A stretch of DNA of 64,000 nt from Clostridiales bacterium (GTDB lineage Bacteria > Bacillota > Desulfotomaculia > Desulfotomaculales > VENG01), in assembly GCA_016278505.1 (NCBI GenBank), contig JADQBQ010000001.1:62001-126000 (forward strand), read 5' to 3'. Positions 54,982 through 63,068 of the stretch are shown here, one piece after another. The translations under genes were made by a program, and so were the position numbers. Each line of letters starts with the position of its first letter. The first letter of the stretch is position 1. Under the pieces are notes generated by a model that was given only the letters and a program-made list of their open reading frames with translations, made no database searches and was not told the DNA's origin.

Positions 54982-55362
54982 TTATGCGCTAAGTTTGCGA
55001 AATCCACTGGTCAAGGCCATTTGGGGAACTTCTGTTAGCAGTTCCAGTGGAATATCTTCCAGAACCAGAACCTCATTTCCTTGACGCAGGTTTACTACTC
55101 GCAGTGCCTCCATTACGCGGGCAATATCAATACCGCGCGGGCAGCGGGCAGTGCAAGTAAGACATGTAGTGCACATCCAAATTGACGGAGATTCCAGCAC
55201 CTTGTCTTTCCCCAGTTGAAGCAGGCGCATTACCTGTCTGGGCAGTTCTTCCATCGCACCAATCCCTGTACAGCTCGCACTGCAGGTCCCACACTGCATG
55301 CAGAGGTTGGGATTTTGTTCACTAATTTCTTTAATCTTGGATGTGAAACCATCCTTGACCAT
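54982..55362 (-). CDS. hdrC: HdrC-like subunit of the Frd complex
   Basis: A 126-residue ferredoxin-like protein, shorter than the HdrC of unit iii, with 'CMQCGTCSASCTG' and 'CTTCLTCTARCPRG' clusters. First gene of the hdrC-hdrB-frdB-frdA operon; ATG 55362 after AAAGGGGTAGATGCT. Confidence 0.92.
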   Translation of the reverse strand: MVKDGFTSKIKEISEQNPNLCMQCGTCSASCTGIGAMEELPRQVMRLLQLGKDKVLESPSIWMCTTCLTCTARCPRGIDIARVMEALRVVNLRQGNEVLVLEDIPLELLTEVPQMALTSGFRKLSA

Positions 55363-55779
55363 AGCATCTACCCCTTTATTAGCTAATTGGTTCCTTAGAA
55401 AAATTAAGATATGCCTGGCTGACTAAAAGACAATTCAGGCGTAGCCATAAACTGATACCTTTGGCTTCACCGCATATGCTCCCCCCCTTAAGCCACTCAA
55501 CATTCTTAAACTATTGCAAAAATGATACCAGGATAATAATACTTTTCACAAGGCTCAAAAGCCGCCCCGAGAAAATCAATTAGCACTTGCTAATATTTTT
55601 TGGTACCAAAGACAAAAATTGTACACACCCATGTTCTAATTTTTAGATTGTGGAATTTTTTAAAACTTTAAAATTAATGTAATATCTAAATATATTCTCC
55701 GGCGGTTTACATTTCCCTGCTAAATTTCCGTCAAAATTGTCGACTAAACGACAGAATGTTTATTATCTAACATTAAGAA
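55363..55779. other. Upstream region of the Frd-Hdr operon with two palindromes
   Basis: A roughly 420-base AT-rich region. Two perfect palindromes stand out: ATTAGCACTTGCTAAT (55579-55594) and TTTGGTACCAAA (55599-55610), four bases apart, about 220 bases before the first gene. They are candidate operators. The Rex-like box of units ii and iii is not found here. No ORF was seen. Confidence 0.55.
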
Positions 55780-55809
55780 AAAAACCTCCAGGTAATCTGG
55801 AGGTTTTTC
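55780..55809 (-). terminator. Terminator after the SRPBCC gene
   Basis: AAAACCTCCAG / CTGGAGGTTTTT with a 5-base loop, next to the stop codon. Confidence 0.9.
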
Positions 55810-55815
55810 CTAACA

Positions 55816-56433
55816 TCATAACAGGCCTTGAAGGGCCGACTTTAAGTATATCATGATCACGCCAAAGATGAACAATACCAGCACAGCCCCTTGAATGAGT
55901 AAAATAAGTAAGGCTATACGGCGTTGGGAAGGGGTCATGGGAAGCCACGTCTTCTCCATAATGCGGCGCATTACCCTGTTGTAAATTGAGCTTTTTTCAT
56001 GCAGCCGGAGGTACTGCGCAATACTCCGCATCCAAAGCAGGTGATCCCGGGACAAGCGGTCAATATGTTTGGAATCTATGTCTTCCGAAAGGCGATAAAC
56101 TTCCTTCAGTATTAACCGGGAACCACCTTCCCGTGGTTGAATTTCAAAAATAACACGTCTGTCCTCTGCCTGAAATGCCCACTCAATCCTGTGATCTTCC
56201 CTGCATTCATCAATCATTATCCGGTCATTGGAATCCTGGCCGGTTACATCATCCACCAGTTCCAACCCATACACGGTATCTCCTGCAAGGAAGTTATCAT
56301 TCAACTTTTCCACCCTTTTAACTTCGAAATAAGGAGTTAAGTCCAATAACAGCTTAACATTGTGAAGGAAATCAAATATCTTCTCCGGTTTCAGGTTAAG
56401 GTCAGCGCCCCGTTCAAATTCGTACGTTTGCAT
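55816..56433 (-). CDS. SRPBCC-family protein with C-terminal membrane helix
   Basis: A 205-residue protein. Residues 1-140 follow the START/polyketide-cyclase-like SRPBCC pattern ('FERGADLNLKPEKIFDFLHNVKLLLDLTPYF', 'REGGSRLILKEVYRL'), a lipid- or hydrophobic ligand-binding fold. A basic amphipathic segment and a single membrane helix (about 175-200) follow. Start ATG 56433 after GGGAGGGGTTTTTC. It is next to and downstream of uspA and the YeiH transporter. Confidence 0.72.
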   Translation of the reverse strand: MQTYEFERGADLNLKPEKIFDFLHNVKLLLDLTPYFEVKRVEKLNDNFLAGDTVYGLELVDDVTGQDSNDRIMIDECREDHRIEWAFQAEDRRVIFEIQPREGGSRLILKEVYRLSEDIDSKHIDRLSRDHLLWMRSIAQYLRLHEKSSIYNRVMRRIMEKTWLPMTPSQRRIALLILLIQGAVLVLFIFGVIMIYLKSALQGLL

Positions 56434-56457
56434 GAAAAACCCCTCCCTACGAGAGAG

Positions 56458-56907
56458 CTACTGTATTTTTACCGTTAACAGCGGCACATCTAAAACTTTT
56501 TGCAGCTTTTCCGGCAGGTTTCCCGATTTGTACTTTTCCAACCCGCGTAATCGCTTACCTCCGACAACCACAATATCGTAGTAGTTATCTTGCGTTTCAC
56601 CAACAATTTCCTCCAGAGGCACACCGTGGCGACTCTTGGTATTGTATTTCAAGTCTTTTACCTGTGCCTGTTTGCCAAAATAGGCAAGAATCTCGGCACA
56701 CTGATCCTGCAGCATATTATCCACGTACGCCACATATTCCCTGCGACCGGTAGCATAAATCTCATGATGGAACTGTTTCAAATACGGGTTTTCGACATGT
56801 AAGGCAGTAATCTGTGCATTAACTGCTGCCGCTAAAAAAATAGCATATTCCTGTGCCTTCTGAGAATGTTCCTCTCCGTCGAGGCAAACCAAAATTTGCT
56901 TTATCAA
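56458..56907 (-). CDS. Universal stress protein (UspA family)
   Basis: A 149-residue single Usp domain with 'ILVCLDGEEHSQKAQEYA' at the start and the C-terminal 'VVVGGKRLRGLEKYKSGNLPEKL...VPLLTVK'. The canonical nucleotide-binding G-x2-G-x9-G-S/T is altered to 'GGKRLRGLEKYKSG', so ATP binding is doubtful. The frame opens at ATG 56925, but GGAGGCAGTGAT fits TTG 56907 with the usual MIKQILV start. Lies between yeiH and the SRPBCC gene. Confidence 0.85.
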   Translation of the reverse strand: MIKQILVCLDGEEHSQKAQEYAIFLAAAVNAQITALHVENPYLKQFHHEIYATGRREYVAYVDNMLQDQCAEILAYFGKQAQVKDLKYNTKSRHGVPLEEIVGETQDNYYDIVVVGGKRLRGLEKYKSGNLPEKLQKVLDVPLLTVKIQ

Positions 56908-56940
56908 ATCACTGCCTCCGTTCATCGCTAAGTTTAGGTT

Positions 56941-56977
56941 AAAAAACCACAGGGGGAGGCACCCCTCCCCTGTGGTT
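56941..56977 (-). terminator. Terminator between YeiH and uspA
   Basis: Minus-strand AACCACAGGGGAGG / CCTCCCCCTGTGGTT followed by TTTTTT. It should end most YeiH transcripts and reduce expression of uspA. Confidence 0.88.
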
Positions 56978-57001
56978 AATTATTCACCACTCCTGAACTG
57001 G

Positions 57002-58177
57002 TTATCCACCTACAACAGTCAGCAGTTCGGCACCAATCAGGTAAACGGCAATTAATCCAAGGACCGCCTTAGCCAAAGCAGCACCGAAGCCAATAGCAAA
57101 GGCTGTGCCGCCGGCCTTCTTCAGGTCATCAATAGAAATCATGAGTCCAATACCGGCAAAACCAACGGCGAAGAACCATTTATACATATTATTAATAGCC
57201 CAGAATGCGGAACCTTCAACATCAGGCCCGCCAAAAAAGCCGGTATTAGCACTGTTTAATCCAACAAAGATAAAGAAACCAATTATAAATACAGGGAACT
57301 TATCCTTAAATAGTTGCCACTTATCAATATTTACTTCTGGTGCATTATTTGCATCGGCGGCAGCAACATCTCCTCCACGGCCGGCTGCATTAGCAGCTTG
57401 CCCTCTGATAACATAGAACCACAAAGAAAACAGCACAATAACCGGAATGAACATAATCCGTGCAGCGTTAATTAAAACCGCGGTATCCCGCGCACCCGCA
57501 CCGTACCACTCTGCAGAGGCAATCAGCTGAGCCGTATTCAGGATAGCCAGCGCTACCCAGGCACCGAATTGTGATTGCGCAAGACCAAGAGCCATACCTA
57601 TATACGGGAAGATAAACAGCATTACAGTACCAAAGAGCAAAATTGTACCGATAGCATAAGCTAAGTCACGGGGCTTGGACCGTACAACAGGTGCCGTAGC
57701 AATAATGGCAGACACACCACAGATTCCGGTTCCTGCTGCCATAATACCTCCCAGGCCGTCAGGTGCACCAAATTTTTTGGACACCACCATTACTGTCGCC
57801 GCAGTACCGAAAATAAATATGCTGGTCAGCAGCAGCCCCACACCGCCTACCTTAATTACATCCGACCATACATAGTGAACACCAAGAAGAATAATACCGG
57901 GTTTAATAATGGGACGGGCGGCCATAATTCCGCGCATCCAAGACTTCGGCACCCCTACCGTATTACGTATTAAGATTCCACCTAACAGCAAAATAGCAAC
58001 ATACTTGAACTGGGCACTTACATATAAAAACGTAGCCCAACCTACACCATCCTTGTGCAATACTTTTAAAGTATGACTAAAGTTCATAGCCAGGTATGCA
58101 AATATAATACAAACTATAAGGCCTGGAATGGCTTGTTTCCAATCAGGAGATATTAAACCTTTTGCTTTTTCTCCCAT
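57002..58177 (-). CDS. YeiH/UPF0324-family transporter, copy 1
   Basis: A 391-residue membrane protein with ten or eleven helices, COG2855 'putative sulfate exporter'. Family blocks: 'LLGGILIRNTVGVPKSW', 'AAGTGICGVSAIIATAPVVRSKP', 'GAWVALAILNTAQLIASAEWYG' and 'FFAVGFAGIGLMISIDDLKKAGG'. The loop between helices about residues 260-285 is long. The substrate is unproven for the whole family. It is preceded by a tiny membrane-protein gene and has a paralogue at 63069. Confidence 0.88.
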   Translation of the reverse strand: MGEKAKGLISPDWKQAIPGLIVCIIFAYLAMNFSHTLKVLHKDGVGWATFLYVSAQFKYVAILLLGGILIRNTVGVPKSWMRGIMAARPIIKPGIILLGVHYVWSDVIKVGGVGLLLTSIFIFGTAATVMVVSKKFGAPDGLGGIMAAGTGICGVSAIIATAPVVRSKPRDLAYAIGTILLFGTVMLFIFPYIGMALGLAQSQFGAWVALAILNTAQLIASAEWYGAGARDTAVLINAARIMFIPVIVLFSLWFYVIRGQAANAAGRGGDVAAADANNAPEVNIDKWQLFKDKFPVFIIGFFIFVGLNSANTGFFGGPDVEGSAFWAINNMYKWFFAVGFAGIGLMISIDDLKKAGGTAFAIGFGAALAKAVLGLIAVYLIGAELLTVVGG

Positions 58178-58214
58178 GATGACTTCCCCCCTCAGAAATT
58201 TAAGAAATAATTAA

Positions 58215-58394
58215 TTAAATCCAATACAAGGTGCTTTTAAAAAATTGTGTAACCTGCTCCGGAAAAGCCCAGCAAATCAAGAAAGCTACCACTGCCAGTA
58301 AAATAGCCATGATATCTTCAGCTCTTTCCGCGGAAAAGGTATCGTCGGCCTTTGCACTGAGATCAATATCCGGGTTTCTGTTTTCCTGTGCCAT
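58215..58394 (-). CDS. Small membrane protein next to YeiH copy 1
   Basis: A 59-residue protein: a polar N-terminus with 'TFSAERAEDIMA', a single helix ('ILLAVVAFLICWAF') and a short tail. The frame opens at 58412, but AAAGGGGGGACATC fits ATG 58394. It shares the F-(S/E)-x-E-R-x-E-D motif with the 47-residue protein at 62893-63036, which adjoins the second YeiH. It is probably a subunit or assembly partner. Confidence 0.72.
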   Translation of the reverse strand: MAQENRNPDIDLSAKADDTFSAERAEDIMAILLAVVAFLICWAFPEQVTQFFKSTLYWI

Positions 58395-58689
58395 GATGTC
58401 CCCCCCTTTCATTAATTTTTCAAATTAGTAAAGCAGTTAGTTGATTAGAAATGATACTTACAAGAATTAATAGTTTGGATAAATATTTATAATACTATTT
58501 GCATTAATCTTATCTTTTTCAAGGGCAAATTCAATACATATAGTTCATTGTGAAGGTTTTGAGTCCCCGCCTGGACAATTATTATACTTCCGGTGACCTT
58601 TTTCGTTCATTCTGCTGATACTTTATATTCTCATCAATGAACATTACCGTTTTTTTAAGAAATTTTTAATACACTGTAGATAGGTGATT

Positions 58690-60306
58690 ATGATGCCTCA
58701 AAACAAATTCAATAAATGGCTATTAGTACTCTTGTCAAGCATTTTCTTGCTCCCCCTGCTTCATCTTTTTGATTCGTATACCATACCCCAAAGGGTTCAT
58801 AAACTGACCCGGGATACCGAAATCTTAAGTTCCAGTTATGATTTATATCTGGACATTTCTGCAATGATTTCAAATACCCGTGCTTATGTTTTATACTCTG
58901 AGGAAAAATATGTTGAAAGATTTCACATTATAAGCACCCGGCTCACAAAAAAAGAGATCAACCTTTATAATATGGTTGACTCTTCAGAAAAAGAAATCAT
59001 CAGTGAATTAATGATATCGAGCAAGAAATATGTTTCCCTTGTAGAAGAAGACATTATCACCGCTGTACAACAAGGCGATAAAAAGACTATAGAGCTGCTA
59101 AAGAACCGGCATGAGTTTTTAAGCTCTGAACTTAAGGAGAAGATCAGTTCCGTCCGGCAGCTTCGCCAAGAAGAACTGGATAAAGACTTATCTACCATTA
59201 TTTCCCTTCAGGCCACAAAGAGAACACTTTCTATCATCACCATATTCACTTCTTTACTGCTTTTGTTGATCGGGACACGTAAGTTCCTTTGGCCACTACT
59301 AACTGAATTCAGCCGTATGGACCAATTGACAACCCAACTTAAGAACCCGGTAGTTATCACAACTTCCAAAGGATACGTTACAAAGATCAATAAAGCAGCA
59401 CAAGACCTTCTATCAACACCGGCAGAAGAAGTAGAGGGTAAGACGTTAAATGAAGCAGTAAGCAATTTCCCCTACACCCAGAGCATAATACAACCACTCT
59501 TTAACGTTATTCTGGACGGAGAAGATATTAACGCTTACCAAACATTTTACAGCCGATCAGGACACAAAACCCTATTGACGGTAGATTATATACCATTTTC
59601 CTTGTATAACAGACCGGCCGGAGCAGCAATGATTGCCCAGCCAAGTGAGATACGGCGCGACAAGAGCTTTTTATTTGAGGCCATTGAGTCAGAGCGGAAA
59701 AAGATTTCCATTGAAATACATGATTGGATCGGACGCAATATGTCCCCTATCATACATTCACTGGATTATATTTTAAATGTCGGAGCTGAGAGTATTCCGC
59801 CACATACCAATGACCAGCTAGTTCAATTGAGAAAACACTGTCAAAATGCCGCCAATGATATGAGAAGCATCATGAACGACATTCATCCTTACTTAATAGA
59901 TAAAGTTGGGCTTCTGTCCGCTCTGGAATCCTACGCCCGCAATTTCGAACAAACGCATGGCGTCAAAATCTATTTATTTTACCAGGACCGCCCGCTGGAC
60001 TTAAGCAAGACGGCTCAGATTGTAATTTACCGGATAGCCCAAGAGTCGTTAACCAATGTAACCAAGCACAGTAATGCCAACGAAGTAGATATTTTCTTTA
60101 CCCAGGAAGACCATTTATTAAAGATAGAAATTGTCGATAACGGCGATATTCCCCACTCTGAGGGAGGCGGCAAAGGGTTATGGGGTATGAAAGAACGAGC
60201 GAATTTAATCGGCGGTGATTTAGTTTACGGGTTTACGGAGAGCGGTTTTGCCGTAACTCTTACCATCCCGCTCTTAAAGGAGGGACAAACCGGTGGACAA
60301 GATTGA
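58690..60306 (+). CDS. NarX/DegS-like sensor histidine kinase with PAS domain
   Basis: A 538-residue membrane kinase: TM1 (about residues 12-30), an extracellular helical sensor of about 135 residues, TM2 (about 175-195), a PAS domain (about 220-325), HisKA_3 with the phospho-His in 'ISIEIHDWIGRNM', and an HATPase with N-box 'QESLTNVTKHSNA' and G-box 'GKGLWGMKERANLIGG'. The frame opens at GTG 58684; ATG 58690 or 58693 follows AGGTG. It overlaps the response regulator by 14 bases. Confidence 0.93.
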   Translation: MMPQNKFNKWLLVLLSSIFLLPLLHLFDSYTIPQRVHKLTRDTEILSSSYDLYLDISAMISNTRAYVLYSEEKYVERFHIISTRLTKKEINLYNMVDSSEKEIISELMISSKKYVSLVEEDIITAVQQGDKKTIELLKNRHEFLSSELKEKISSVRQLRQEELDKDLSTIISLQATKRTLSIITIFTSLLLLLIGTRKFLWPLLTEFSRMDQLTTQLKNPVVITTSKGYVTKINKAAQDLLSTPAEEVEGKTLNEAVSNFPYTQSIIQPLFNVILDGEDINAYQTFYSRSGHKTLLTVDYIPFSLYNRPAGAAMIAQPSEIRRDKSFLFEAIESERKKISIEIHDWIGRNMSPIIHSLDYILNVGAESIPPHTNDQLVQLRKHCQNAANDMRSIMNDIHPYLIDKVGLLSALESYARNFEQTHGVKIYLFYQDRPLDLSKTAQIVIYRIAQESLTNVTKHSNANEVDIFFTQEDHLLKIEIVDNGDIPHSEGGGKGLWGMKERANLIGGDLVYGFTESGFAVTLTIPLLKEGQTGGQD

Positions 60307-60916
60307 GGGAATAAAAATTATGCTGGTGGAAGATCACCATATTGTCAGGGAAGGCCTACGGCGCCTCATCGAAATGGAGCCCGGCATGCTGGTGGTAGCG
60401 GAAGCGGGCTCGTGCAAAGAAGCCATGGCCAACCTGCAAAAGGATACCGATATCATCCTTTTGGATATTAAGCTTCCGGATGGAGACGGCCTTGGGCTTT
60501 GTGAACATATTTCCCCGAAAATCCCCGGCGTGAAATATATCGCCCTCACCACATACGATGACCCATTGTTTGTAAAAAAAGCAATGGAACACGGGGTGAA
60601 TGGCTTTATTCCCAAGCATGCATCTTTTGATGAAATTAAATCGGCAATCACAATCACCCTCAGGGACGGCCGCTACCTTTATCCCGGCCTGGATACAAGT
60701 AAATTGTTTAACCTGTCTGAAACAGGATTAAACAACATGGAAATTAAGATTTTACAATTAATTGCCACCGGGGAAAACCAAAAAGACATCGCCGAAAAAT
60801 TATTTATTAGCCTTTCCACGCTGCGCAGAAGACTTAAGGGAATATGTACCAAACTGGGGGTAAAAACGACTGAAGAAGCAGTTGCATCCGCGGCCAAAAA
60901 AGGATTAATACATTAG
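60293..60916 (+). CDS. NarL/FixJ-family response regulator
   Basis: A 207-residue regulator. The receiver has the acidic pocket 'LVEDHH', phospho-Asp in 'IILLDIKLPDG' and conserved Lys in 'IPKHAS'. A LuxR-type HTH ('MEIKILQLIATGENQKDIAEKLFISLSTLRRRLKGI') lies at the C-terminus. GTG start after AAAGGAGGGACAAACCG. Partner of the kinase; the neighbouring YeiH genes are its natural candidates for targets. Confidence 0.93.
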   Translation: MDKIEGIKIMLVEDHHIVREGLRRLIEMEPGMLVVAEAGSCKEAMANLQKDTDIILLDIKLPDGDGLGLCEHISPKIPGVKYIALTTYDDPLFVKKAMEHGVNGFIPKHASFDEIKSAITITLRDGRYLYPGLDTSKLFNLSETGLNNMEIKILQLIATGENQKDIAEKLFISLSTLRRRLKGICTKLGVKTTEEAVASAAKKGLIH

Positions 60917-60963
60917 AATTTCTCTAACTTTGGATTTAGCAACCTCTTACAGGGAGGCAGCTT

Positions 60964-62403
60964 ATGAAGGACATACTAGGAGCCAAAAAAACAGTGCCTT
61001 TGGTTATAGCCATATTCATTTTAAGCTTCATTACTTTATTTCTTATTGTAGAATTTCGATTTTTAAACCGGACCATCCAGGAATATGAGGCAGGGATCCA
61101 GAAGATAGCCGTCAATAAAACCAACGGTTTTATTGACGAACTCAAGCTATTTACCGAAAATTGGGCCCAAAAGATAGAACTACAAAAAAACACAGCCGCT
61201 ATCAAAAATATTGCTGACTCAGATAACAGAATTAGAAATGTATACCTGCTTGACAGTCGTGGTCACCTAATTAAGGCACTTAACGGTAAAGAAAATTATC
61301 GTTTTACCAACAATGATTTAGTCAAACAAACGCAACAAAGTAACAAGTCCTACATATCCACCGGCAGTACGGCTAATACTACCGGCCATTTGCTGGTGGC
61401 AGCCCCGCTCAACATAGGAGAAAAAGAGTTTTCTTTAATTATAGAGTTTTCTATTAACCAATTTAAACAAGAAATCTTTCAAGAATTTTTACAGCCCAAT
61501 TATAAGGTAGCCCTGTTTGACAATGCAGGCATAGCATTGGTATGGCCTTTTGACTCCAACGAACTGGGCAGGTTTCATCCCCAAAACGTAAAGAAATTTA
61601 CCAGTGGAAATATAATATATACAATCAAAAAAACCGCTATCGCGGGAACGTCGCTGCAGCTATTCTTTTTTGCCAAAGATAATAACTTTGACACTTACCG
61701 CATAGTAACCATAATGTTCCTTTTATTTGCGCTTTACTTTTGTATTTATCAGTTTTTAGTAGAATTCTGGCAGGCTAACAGTGCCAAATCCTACTTTGAC
61801 AACATAGATTTTGACATTCTCAATCACCTAAAAGAGGGCATCATGATTACTAATAAATTTAATAGAATCATCTTTGCCAATAAAGCTGCACACGATTTCT
61901 TTCCGGAAAAAGAAATTACCTTTAAAAAGACAAATCTAAAAGAAATATTAGGACATGTTGGGGCAAACAACAAGAAATTCACTCTCAAGAAATCAGATAA
62001 ATCTTTAGAAATAATACGCTCCCCTATCTTCAAAAACGGCAAAATACTGGGATCACTGGCTGTAATCAGTGAGAGCGTGGCCAAAGAACGATTATGCGCT
62101 CTGATGTTTTCCAAACTAATAGAAATTCTGGAGGACGGAGTAATATTTGTCACCCAAGAAAATAAAATCGATACCGCCAACATGATGGCCCAATACTATT
62201 TGGGCAAAGTAGAAAATGGGATGAATATAAACGACATTAACTCGGAACTGGCTGAATCCATCCACGAACACAACGGAGCTTCTGTCCGAAGAATTACACT
62301 GCCTGCAATTAACCTTGTTTGTGAAATTATACCTGTTTACAATGAATCCGGCATGCAGGCAGGCACACTGGTCTTTTTGAAAAACCCTAGTAAATTTGAA
62401 TGA
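60964..62403 (+). CDS. Membrane sensor with extracellular domain and two PAS domains but no output
   Basis: A 479-residue protein: TM1 (residues 12-30), an extracellular dCACHE-like domain (about 40-230), TM2 (about 240-262), then two PAS-like domains (about 280-375 and 380-475). It ends there, with no kinase, GGDEF, EAL or HTH region and no sign of a frameshift. ATG 60964 after GGAGGCAGCTT. It lies just after the two-component genes and may act on that kinase. Confidence 0.78.
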   Translation: MKDILGAKKTVPLVIAIFILSFITLFLIVEFRFLNRTIQEYEAGIQKIAVNKTNGFIDELKLFTENWAQKIELQKNTAAIKNIADSDNRIRNVYLLDSRGHLIKALNGKENYRFTNNDLVKQTQQSNKSYISTGSTANTTGHLLVAAPLNIGEKEFSLIIEFSINQFKQEIFQEFLQPNYKVALFDNAGIALVWPFDSNELGRFHPQNVKKFTSGNIIYTIKKTAIAGTSLQLFFFAKDNNFDTYRIVTIMFLLFALYFCIYQFLVEFWQANSAKSYFDNIDFDILNHLKEGIMITNKFNRIIFANKAAHDFFPEKEITFKKTNLKEILGHVGANNKKFTLKKSDKSLEIIRSPIFKNGKILGSLAVISESVAKERLCALMFSKLIEILEDGVIFVTQENKIDTANMMAQYYLGKVENGMNINDINSELAESIHEHNGASVRRITLPAINLVCEIIPVYNESGMQAGTLVFLKNPSKFE

Positions 62404-62424
62404 TTTTGACTTGTTTTAGACTTA

Positions 62425-62919
62425 ATGAAAGAAGGGTTCAAACTGCTGCAAGAAATTTTACTGCTGGCTAATGGTTATCCCAACCTTGAGCAATCACAAA
62501 AGGCTGCTTTTTCCCTCGCCCAAACTGCGCGCCGGGAAATAACCGCCTTATATATCATTAACAGCGCCTGGGATGATATTTTGGGTGATGAATGGATCAG
62601 TGATGGTAAAACGCTTAAAGAATTTAAGTTTTATTTCGAAGCAGGATTAAGGAGAAGGGCAGAGACCGCCTTGGAGGATATTAGGAGTAAAGGAACCGAA
62701 AACAACATTAAAGTACACGTTACAATCCAAAAGGGAAACCCGGAAAAATTAATCCTTTCGGCCTGTACAAAGCTGGGCACGGAAGGGGTCTTTATCTTAC
62801 CGCTCCTACCTAAAAGTGCCGGCGAAAGAATAAAGGTTAACGCCAAGAAACTGGTAAATAAAACCTCCTGCCCTATACTTTTGGTGCCGGAGTTAAAAAA
62901 GCACCAGGATAATAATTAG
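62425..62919 (+). CDS. UspA-like protein
   Basis: A 164-residue universal-stress-type protein: 'EILLLANGYPNLEQSQKAAFSLAQTARREITALYIIN' at the start, 'VHVTIQKGNPEKLILSACTKLG' and 'LVNKTSCPILLVPEL' at the end. The nucleotide loop is degenerate. It comes 21 bases after the PAS sensor and converges on the small membrane gene below, overlapping it by 27 bases. Confidence 0.8.
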   Translation: MKEGFKLLQEILLLANGYPNLEQSQKAAFSLAQTARREITALYIINSAWDDILGDEWISDGKTLKEFKFYFEAGLRRRAETALEDIRSKGTENNIKVHVTIQKGNPEKLILSACTKLGTEGVFILPLLPKSAGERIKVNAKKLVNKTSCPILLVPELKKHQDNN

Positions 62920-63036
62920 TATCATGGCAGACAGAGCAAGTGCAGCATAATCCTCCAACCGCTCTGTTTCAAACAAGGAATGCTGCCCCCGGTCATCCAT
63001 TTCTTCCGCATCTTCATGAAATTTCTTTTTGTCCAT
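62893..63036 (-). CDS. Small membrane protein next to YeiH copy 2
   Basis: A 47-residue protein starting MDKKKFHEDAEEM, with 'SLFETERLEDYAAL' followed by one hydrophobic helix (about residues 30-47) at the very C-terminus. ATG 63036 is preceded by GGAGGGAAACTATTTAC. It resembles the small protein before YeiH copy 1 in motif, size and topology. It lies 33 bases downstream of YeiH copy 2 and overlaps the end of the UspA-like gene on the other strand. Confidence 0.7.
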   Translation of the reverse strand: MDKKKFHEDAEEMDDRGQHSLFETERLEDYAALALSAMILIIILVLF

Positions 63037-63068
63037 GTAAATAGTTTCCCTCCTCTCTCAACAACCAC

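Noticed and set aside
57002-58177. Calling YeiH a sulfate exporter
   Set aside because: The name is only a family label without biochemical proof; although attractive in a presumed sulfate reducer, nothing in the sequence shows the substrate.
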